This document shows, one piece after another, positions 1-4,727 of a stretch of DNA of 17,596 nucleotides. The position numbers and the translations under genes are program-made. This stretch comes from Balneolales bacterium (GTDB taxonomy: Bacteria; Bacteroidota; Rhodothermia; Balneolales; Natronogracilivirgulaceae). The stretch is from NCBI GenBank assembly GCA_007116685.1, contig SKIC01000233.1:1-17596 (forward strand). Reading direction: 5' to 3'. Positions within the stretch are counted from its first letter, which is position 1. The number at the start of each line of letters is the position of its first letter. The notes under the pieces were generated by a model. That model ran no database searches, was not told where the DNA came from, and saw only the letters and a program-made list of their open reading frames with translations.

Positions 1-497
1 ATGCTCACCCTTATGCTGATAGAGAGCGTGTTGGAGCCATTGGTGCTTCTTATGGCGGATTTATGACTATGCTGTTACTCACACACACAGATATATTTGC
101 AGCAGCAGTCTCTCATGCCGGCATTTCAAATATCACCAGTTATTGGGGAGAAGGTTTTTGGGGATATGGATACAGTGCTATCGCAACAGCAAACTCATTC
201 CCCTGGAACAGAGAAGATATTTACGTCGGTCAGAGTCCCATTTTCCGGGCAGACAGAATCAATACACCGCTTTTACTGGTTACAGGGATGAGCGACACCA
301 ATGTCCCCCCGGGCGAAAGCATTCAAATGTTTACTGCTTTAAAATTGCTTGAAAGAGATGTAGCATTTCTTGCTGTAGATGATCAGGATCACCATATTGT
401 TGATTACAGAAAATATCGTATCTGGAAGCGAAATATTATGGCTTGGTTTGATAAATATCTGAAAGATCAACCCCAGTGGTGGGAAAGTTTACACTAA
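1..497 (+). CDS. S9 family peptidase (prolyl oligopeptidase/DPP type), C-terminal part
   Basis: This is the 3' end of a longer gene. The reading frame (codons from position 3) is open to the window edge, so the ATG at 63 is only an internal Met. The visible part is the alpha/beta-hydrolase half of an S9 serine peptidase, which releases short peptides. The nucleophile elbow G-A-S-Y-G-G is at 42-59, with Ser at 48-50. The acid is the Asp in GMSDTNVP (294-296). The His is in DDQDHH (390-395, either of two adjacent His). The C-terminus, ending in a Trp-rich DQPQWWESLH stretch, is typical of the family in Bacteroidetes. Many relatives carry a HGxxDxxVP acid loop and a GHSYGG elbow; here these read TGMSD and GASYGG, which may shift activity. 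The N-terminal propeller, signal peptide and start are not visible. The next gene follows after 12 nt, so co-transcription is likely. The family is clear, but the exact substrate is not known. Confidence 0.9.
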   Translation, partial: AHPYADRERVGAIGASYGGFMTMLLLTHTDIFAAAVSHAGISNITSYWGEGFWGYGYSAIATANSFPWNREDIYVGQSPIFRADRINTPLLLVTGMSDTNVPPGESIQMFTALKLLERDVAFLAVDDQDHHIVDYRKYRIWKRNIMAWFDKYLKDQPQWWESLH

Positions 498-509
498 AAA
501 ATATACTAG

Positions 510-1187
510 ATGGGAAAGACAGCATTAGTTTTAGGAGCAACCGGCTTAATCGGTTCACACCTTTTACAATATCTTCTAGAATTAGATAATTACGAAAAGG
601 TCGTAGTTGTCGGCCGCAGATCTTGTGGTGTCACTCATCCTAAACTAACAGAACATCTTTTCGACTTCGCACAATTAGAGCAACATCGAAATCTACTTAA
701 GGCTAATATTGTTTTTTGCTGCCTTGGCACTACTTTAAAAAAAGCTGGTTCTAAAGAAGCATTCAAAGCCATTGATTATCAGATTCCTCTAAGAGCAGCT
801 AAAATTGCTAAAGAAAATAATACTGAAACTTTTGCGCTGGTTTCCTCTATTGGTGCTGACCCGGAATCACGTTTCTTTTACCTAAAAACCAAAGGCGAAC
901 TCGAGCTAAAATTAGAATCTTTGGGATTTCACTCCCTGCTTATATTCCGCCCTGCCGGATTACTGGGAGATCGGGAAGAATTCAGGATAAAGGAAGTCAT
1001 TGGCTACATCGTAGCACGTATACTGTCACCATTAATGATTGGTCCTATGAAAAATAGCAGACCAATCGAGGCGGGCCATGTGGCTCTTGTGATGGCATCA
1101 ATACCCAAAAACTATATTGCGGGTAAAAAGATTTATGAGTCATACAATATCCAGCAACTTTGGAATGACTTCACATCAAAATCATAG
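510..1187 (+). CDS. NAD(P)-binding Rossmann protein, atypical SDR (HTATIP2/YbjT-like)
   Basis: This 225-aa protein begins with a Rossmann nucleotide-binding loop, GATGLIG (residues 9-15), typical of extended and atypical short-chain dehydrogenases. The segment CCLGTTLKKAGS (about residues 70-81) and the later VSSIGAD and FYLKTKGELE stretches match the HTATIP2/TIP30-like group, where the Y-x3-K pair of the SDR active site (here YLKTK) may be retained. A RPAGLLGDR block follows, also typical of this group. Its substrate is unknown; bacterial members are usually annotated only as NAD(P)H-binding oxidoreductases. It is cytoplasmic, with no signal peptide. The gene starts at an ATG 12 nt after the peptidase stop with no clear Shine-Dalgarno sequence, and the next gene starts 21 nt after it ends, so it sits in the middle of a plus-strand transcription unit. 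Confidence 0.85.
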   Translation: MGKTALVLGATGLIGSHLLQYLLELDNYEKVVVVGRRSCGVTHPKLTEHLFDFAQLEQHRNLLKANIVFCCLGTTLKKAGSKEAFKAIDYQIPLRAAKIAKENNTETFALVSSIGADPESRFFYLKTKGELELKLESLGFHSLLIFRPAGLLGDREEFRIKEVIGYIVARILSPLMIGPMKNSRPIEAGHVALVMASIPKNYIAGKKIYESYNIQQLWNDFTSKS

Positions 1188-1208
1188 TTTAAATTACAGC
1201 GAGGCTTT

Positions 1209-2204
1209 ATGAATTGGGGAATAATCGGAACCGGAAAAATTGCACGTGCCTTTGCAGAATCTCTCAAATATGTAGAGGGAGCACAATTAGTTGCAGTGGC
1301 ATCTCGAAGTCAGAAAAGCGCACAAAGGTTTGCAAATGAATTTAACATCCCTCAAGCACTGGATAATTATGAAGCAATAACAAGATTGGAAGATGTCGAA
1401 ATCGTATATATCGCAACGCCTCATCATTTGCATTATCCCAATAGTTTAATGTGTCTGCAAGCCGGTAAGCATGTTCTTTGTGAAAAGCCTCTTAGTATGA
1501 CAGCCCGCCAAACTGAGCATTTGATTTTTACAGCCCGCAAAGAAAACCGTTTTTTGATGGAAGGCTTATGGACGCATTTTCTACCCGTTATGCAAACAGT
1601 ACAGTCTTGGATTTTAGACAACCGAATTGGAGACTTGGTTTCTATAGATGCCTCATTTGGGTTCAAAGCGCCTTTCGATCCCAATAGCAGATTGTTTGAT
1701 TTAGAACTCGGTGGTGGGGCACTATACGATATTGGTATTTACCCCATAGCACTTGCAACGCATTTGGTACAAACAAAACCGGAAACGACACACGCCAAAG
1801 CCATACTTTCGCAAACGGGCTCTGACCTGACAACCGCCATGATTCTTGCATTTGGCTCTACTCTGGTTACATCACGATTCACCTTTGCTGCAAATATGGA
1901 AAACCAGGCAATCATAACTGGAAAGAACGGTAGAATTATTGTTCACCCAAGGTTTTGGCAGCCTGAGCAAGCCACACTAATCACAGAATCAGATACAGAA
2001 AGTGAGAATCAGCCCATTGAAGGACCTGGTTTGCAGTTTGAAGCCATGCACGTACAGAGTTGTATATCTGGTGGATTAATGGAATCACCCGTTATGCCAC
2101 TTAGTGAATCTCTGTTGAATATGATGATTATGGAGGATATTGCTCAAAAAATTGGCTTAAAGTACCCCGGCAGCATAACAAAACTGGATTCATGGAGCCC
2201 GTAG
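1209..2204 (+). CDS. Gfo/Idh/MocA family oxidoreductase (dihydrodiol dehydrogenase-like)
   Basis: This 331-aa NAD(P)-dependent oxidoreductase has an N-terminal Rossmann domain with GTGKIA (residues 7-12) and an ASRS loop (31-34). The family hallmark CEKPLSMTA follows at about 91-99, with the catalytic Lys at 93. The C-terminal alpha/beta domain contains GGGALYDIGIYP (168-179). In mammalian dimeric dihydrodiol dehydrogenase, a Lys and a Tyr at matching positions form the active site, so K93 and Y178 are the likely catalytic pair. The substrate is probably a sugar or cyclic polyol/dihydrodiol and cannot be fixed from sequence. A GAGG at 1201-1204, only 4 nt before the ATG, is a short-spaced ribosome-binding site. 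The last 13 nt overlap the following Smr gene, suggesting coupled translation. Confidence 0.92.
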   Translation: MNWGIIGTGKIARAFAESLKYVEGAQLVAVASRSQKSAQRFANEFNIPQALDNYEAITRLEDVEIVYIATPHHLHYPNSLMCLQAGKHVLCEKPLSMTARQTEHLIFTARKENRFLMEGLWTHFLPVMQTVQSWILDNRIGDLVSIDASFGFKAPFDPNSRLFDLELGGGALYDIGIYPIALATHLVQTKPETTHAKAILSQTGSDLTTAMILAFGSTLVTSRFTFAANMENQAIITGKNGRIIVHPRFWQPEQATLITESDTESENQPIEGPGLQFEAMHVQSCISGGLMESPVMPLSESLLNMMIMEDIAQKIGLKYPGSITKLDSWSP

Positions 2205-2452
2205 AGTATCCCATAAACGGCGTTCTAGATCTTCACCAATTTCAGCCCTCAGATACCCATAGCCTGGTACCGGAGTATTTGGAGATGTGTCGTGAAAAAG
2301 GAATTTACCGAGTTCAGATTATCCATGGAAAAGGGATTGGCGTTCAAAGAGAGATAGTTCACAGTATATTAAAAAAAATACCCTGGGTCATTGATTTCAG
2401 TCTTTCCGGAAGTTGGGGCTCAACCCTAGCGAACCTCAGTCCCGAAGATTAA
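2192..2452 (+). CDS. Stand-alone Smr-domain protein
   Basis: This 86-aa protein consists almost entirely of a Smr (small MutS-related) domain, the nuclease or nucleic-acid-binding module found at the C-terminus of MutS2. Visible landmarks are LDLH (residues 12-15), usually LDLHG in the family, then IIHGKGIG (43-50) and a terminal G-S-T (76-78) before a final hydrophobic strand. The family is linked to binding or nicking branched DNA and, in newer work on MutS2/SmrB, to cleaving mRNA at collided ribosomes; which applies here is unknown. It is smaller than typical free-standing Smr proteins, which carry N-terminal extensions. Its start overlaps the upstream oxidoreductase by 13 nt in a different frame, and the 127-nt gap after it marks the end of this operon. 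Confidence 0.82.
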   Translation: MEPVEYPINGVLDLHQFQPSDTHSLVPEYLEMCREKGIYRVQIIHGKGIGVQREIVHSILKKIPWVIDFSLSGSWGSTLANLSPED

Positions 2453-2579
2453 TTACAGAAATATTTAATTTTACTATTTCCTTATCAGCACTAATTACTT
2501 ATACTAGGAAATGATGGAAATATTAGAGCTAGAACGCTCAGATTTACTAGTCTAAAAAATTTAACGCGGAGTGATTATA

Positions 2580-2819
2580 ATGCTTTCTTTTTTGTACCTC
2601 TTAATGCAGAGTGGCTCGTTTTTAGGAGCTTTCGGAAAAGTAATGTACTGGTTTGCTACTATTTCATTACTGGTTATTGGTACATACCTGATTGTAACTT
2701 ATGCTTTTAAGTACCGCAGATACTACCAGAAAGGACTCATGAGTGCTAAGAATACATTTATTATTCTGGGTAGCGGTATCTTGTTCCTGATACTAGCCGT
2801 TTTGCTTCTTCTTGCCTAA
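2580..2819 (+). CDS. Small two-helix membrane protein, unknown function
   Basis: This is a 79-aa hydrophobic protein. Two membrane segments are evident: residues about 15-37 (VMYWFATISLLVIGTYLIV) and about 57-77 near the C-terminus (FIILGSGILFLILAVLLLL). They are joined by a short basic loop containing KYRRYYQK. I chose the ATG at 2580 rather than the in-frame GTG at 2571, because a GGAG at 2568-2571 lies 8 nt upstream of the ATG and would overlap the GTG. The gene stands alone after a 127-nt gap. A TATACT at 2500-2505 could be a -10 box, but I find no good -35. It ends one base before the convergent Crp/Fnr gene. I do not recognise a named family. Confidence 0.7.
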   Translation: MLSFLYLLMQSGSFLGAFGKVMYWFATISLLVIGTYLIVTYAFKYRRYYQKGLMSAKNTFIILGSGILFLILAVLLLLA

Positions 2820-2820
2820 A

Positions 2821-3528
2821 TCAGTCGTGTATGTTCCCCTCATTAATGAGGCCACGTACATTTTTAAGCAAAATCTTCTTTCCACTGGTATCGATTAAGC
2901 CCTCTTTTTTAAAATCTGCAATTAATCGAATTACTGTTTCTGTGGCTGTACCGGTGATATTCGCCAAATCCTCCCTTGACAGCGCAACAGAGAGTGTCTG
3001 CTGATCGTCTTCTGTGCCGTAAGTTTCTTTAAGTATGATTAAGGTCTCTGCCAGTCGTTCGCGTACTGATTTCTGAGCTAAGTTCATCATCCTCTTCTCA
3101 GCTACACTCAATTCATTCCCCAAAAACTTGATTAAAGACATAGCCATTTCCGGATTCTGAGTGATATGCCTGAGAAGTTCATCTCTTGGAATCATGCAAA
3201 TATGAGTTTCTTCCAGTGCGGCTGCAGATGCAGAGTACGGCTGATCACCTATCACGGCTCTGTATCCAAGAATGTCTCCCGCTTTGGATAACCTTACAAT
3301 TTGTTCCTTGCCCTCATAGCTGGTTTTGAACAATTTTACTTTTCCATGACTAATACAATACAGGCCACCCGCTCTTTGTCCCTCGTGAAATATGATTTGT
3401 CCTTTTTTGAATTTTCGACAACTTTTCTTCATCGATAACACAGCAAGAGCTTCCGGCTTTAAGTTATCAGAAAAAATCTCAGGACGAACAGAACACAGGG
3501 TGCAATCTGGATTGGGGTTTCTATCCAT
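2821..3528 (-). CDS. Crp/Fnr family transcriptional regulator
   Basis: This 235-aa cytoplasmic regulator has an N-terminal cyclic-nucleotide-binding-type beta-barrel (about residues 20-135) and a C-terminal winged helix-turn-helix (about 150-225). Landmarks are KKGQIIFHEG (41-50), the LYCISHGKVKLFK strand (56-68), and a GDILGYRAVIG segment in place of the classical cAMP-contact residues. QKSVRERLAE is the linker helix, and SREDLANITGTATETVIR is the recognition helix pair. Five Cys are present (9, 12, 37, 58, 111), including an N-terminal C-x2-C. That recalls redox-sensing Fnr proteins but does not match the E. coli Fnr Cys spacing. The effector is therefore unresolved: oxygen, redox, NO or a nucleotide. 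The ATG at 3528 is preceded by a plausible promoter. The 3' end faces the small membrane protein gene, one base away. Confidence 0.93.
   Translation of the reverse strand: MDRNPNPDCTLCSVRPEIFSDNLKPEALAVLSMKKSCRKFKKGQIIFHEGQRAGGLYCISHGKVKLFKTSYEGKEQIVRLSKAGDILGYRAVIGDQPYSASAAALEETHICMIPRDELLRHITQNPEMAMSLIKFLGNELSVAEKRMMNLAQKSVRERLAETLIILKETYGTEDDQQTLSVALSREDLANITGTATETVIRLIADFKKEGLIDTSGKKILLKNVRGLINEGNIHD
2828..2865 (+). terminator. Intrinsic terminator for the small membrane protein gene, inside the convergent regulator gene
   Basis: In plus-strand orientation the arms TGTATGT (2828-2834) and ACGTACA (2854-2860) pair with one G-T wobble. An inner perfect palindrome, CCTCATTAATGAGG (2838-2851), gives a 5-bp stem with a TTAA loop, and a small internal loop joins the two stems. 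Five T's follow at 2861-2865. The hairpin begins 9 nt after the stop codon at 2817-2819, the expected place for that gene's terminator. It lies within the last codons of the minus-strand Crp/Fnr gene. No T-run follows it on the minus strand, so it should act in one direction only. Confidence 0.6.
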
Positions 3529-3562
3529 AACTATGTTGAAAAAAGTAATTTATCCTTAAACA

Positions 3563-3592
3563 AGTATACACAATTCATTTTTGAACAAGTAA
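3563..3592 (-). promoter_or_regulatory. Candidate promoter of the Crp/Fnr gene
   Basis: Read on the minus strand, a TATACT box (plus coordinates 3563-3568) is preceded after 18 nt by TTACTT (3587-3592). The downstream box extends to TATACTTG, one mismatch from the Bacteroidetes -7 element TAnnTTTG, and a TTG lies 17 nt upstream of it. Transcription would start near 3556, about 28 nt before the regulator's ATG. This is assigned by eye, and AT-rich DNA gives such matches by chance. Confidence 0.35.
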
Positions 3593-3643
3593 TTCGCTTT
3601 GAATTGCTGACTCAATGTAATAAATATCTAACTAATTGTAAGT

Positions 3644-3669
3644 TTTTATCCATGATTTTTCTGATAAAA
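3644..3669. repeat. Inverted repeat TTTTATC-N12-GATAAAA
   Basis: Two perfect 7-base arms, TTTTATC (3644-3650) and GATAAAA (3663-3669), are separated by 12 nt in the AT-rich region between the divergent Crp/Fnr and queG genes. The spacing would suit a dimeric regulator or a weak stem. Neither arm matches the classical Fnr (TTGAT-N4-ATCAA) or Crp (TGTGA-N6-TCACA) consensus. Confidence 0.35.
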
Positions 3670-3676
3670 TTCACCT

Positions 3677-3700
3677 TAATTTTGAGTCATTAAATAATGA
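3677..3700 (+). promoter_or_regulatory. Candidate queG promoter -7 box with overlapping palindrome
   Basis: TAATTTTG at 3677-3684 fits the Bacteroidetes -7 element TAnnTTTG exactly, although no clean -33 TTTG lies 19-21 nt upstream. At 3687-3700, where transcription would begin, is the palindrome TCATTA-AA-TAATGA with perfect 6-base arms, placed like an operator. The queG ATG is 65 nt downstream. Which protein would bind is unknown; the neighbouring Crp/Fnr protein is an obvious candidate. Confidence 0.3.
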
Positions 3701-3764
3701 ATTATCAGAACATGCCTGTTAAGCTTTATGTTACTGTTTCAATTCTTCACTACCTTTAAGTACT

Positions 3765-4727
3765 ATGAACCGTGACGAAATATCCTTTAAGATAAAAGAA
3801 GAAGCTTACCGACTTGGTTTTGAGGCTTGTGGATTTGCCAGAGCTAAGCGCCTCGAGAAAGAAGAGCGCAGATTGGAAACCTGGCTGAGCGAAGATCGTC
3901 ATGGTAGTATGGCATGGATGGCTAATCACTTTGACAAACGTGTTGATCCAAGAAAACTAGTCCCGGGAGCAAAAACCGTAATTTCTCTTTTTTGTAGTTA
4001 TCACCAACCGGAATTGGTAAAACAACAAGAGAAATCCAAGAATCCAAAAATTTCCAAATATGCAATGGGCGAAGATTATCACTTTGTACTAAAGGATAAA
4101 CTCTACCAGCTGTTTGAATTTTGCAGAGAATTGATTGGAAATATTGAAGGCCGTGTTTTTGTAGACTCTGCCCCTGTTCTGGATAAAGCCTGGGCCGCCG
4201 AATCCGGTATCGGGTGGATTGGAAAGAATAGCAATCTTTTGAACCGTACATACGGTTCATGGTTTTTTATTGGCGAAATTATTCTGGATGCTGAACTTTC
4301 TTATGATTCCCCCACCACAGACCACTGTGGCTCCTGCACCCGATGTATAGACGCCTGCCCCACAGATGCCATTTATGAACCTTACAAAGTTGATGGAAGC
4401 AAATGCATTTCGTATTTCACGATTGAACTTCGGGATGAAATCCCAAGTCAATTTCATGAACAACTTTCTCCCTGGATTTATGGCTGTGATATTTGCCAGG
4501 ATGTTTGCCCATGGAATACAAAAGCAAAGACAGGTAAAGAAGAACGACTATTCCCAAAATATGATTTTGTCTCCAAAGACATCGATTATTGGGAAGAATT
4601 AAATCTACAGGAATACAGAGAACTATTCAGGAAATCAGCAGTAAAAAGAGCTAAATTTGATGGCCTGAAGAGAAATATCGAAGCGGTAAAACCGTATCTC
4701 AAAAAACAACAAAAAGAATCAAAATGA
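3765..4727 (+). CDS. queG: Epoxyqueuosine reductase QueG
   Basis: This 320-aa enzyme catalyses the last step of queuosine synthesis, the cobalamin-dependent reduction of epoxyqueuosine to queuosine in the tRNA wobble base. Two ferredoxin-type 4Fe-4S sites are clear: C188-x2-C191-x2-C194-x3-C198, and C241-x2-C244-x3-C248 plus C214. The N-terminal cobalamin-binding half contains the family segments DSAPVLDKAWAAESGIGWIGKNSNLL broken around residues 134-159, and a KYAMGEDYH block at 98-106. The protein is shorter than E. coli QueG (about 380 aa) because it lacks the C-terminal HEAT-like extension, as is common in other phyla. No preQ1 riboswitch motif is visible upstream. The stop overlaps the start of the secreted protease gene (ATGA), so the two are probably translated together. 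Confidence 0.95.
   Translation: MNRDEISFKIKEEAYRLGFEACGFARAKRLEKEERRLETWLSEDRHGSMAWMANHFDKRVDPRKLVPGAKTVISLFCSYHQPELVKQQEKSKNPKISKYAMGEDYHFVLKDKLYQLFEFCRELIGNIEGRVFVDSAPVLDKAWAAESGIGWIGKNSNLLNRTYGSWFFIGEIILDAELSYDSPTTDHCGSCTRCIDACPTDAIYEPYKVDGSKCISYFTIELRDEIPSQFHEQLSPWIYGCDICQDVCPWNTKAKTGKEERLFPKYDFVSKDIDYWEELNLQEYRELFRKSAVKRAKFDGLKRNIEAVKPYLKKQQKESK

Noticed and set aside
63..65. ATG as the start of a 144-aa protein
   Set aside because: The frame is open upstream and contains the S9 nucleophile Ser at 48-50; the gene begins outside the window.
2571..2579. GTG start for the small membrane protein
   Set aside because: The GTG overlaps the GGAG that serves as ribosome-binding site for the ATG at 2580.
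3529..3764. preQ1/queuosine riboswitch upstream of queG
   Set aside because: No preQ1 aptamer-like pseudoknot or its conserved tail is visible; the leader is simply AT-rich.
4257..4463. Minus-strand open frames opposite queG, the protease, the dehydratase and bioC/bioF
   Set aside because: They lie fully opposite strongly supported genes, lack family motifs and have no start signals; they are shadows.
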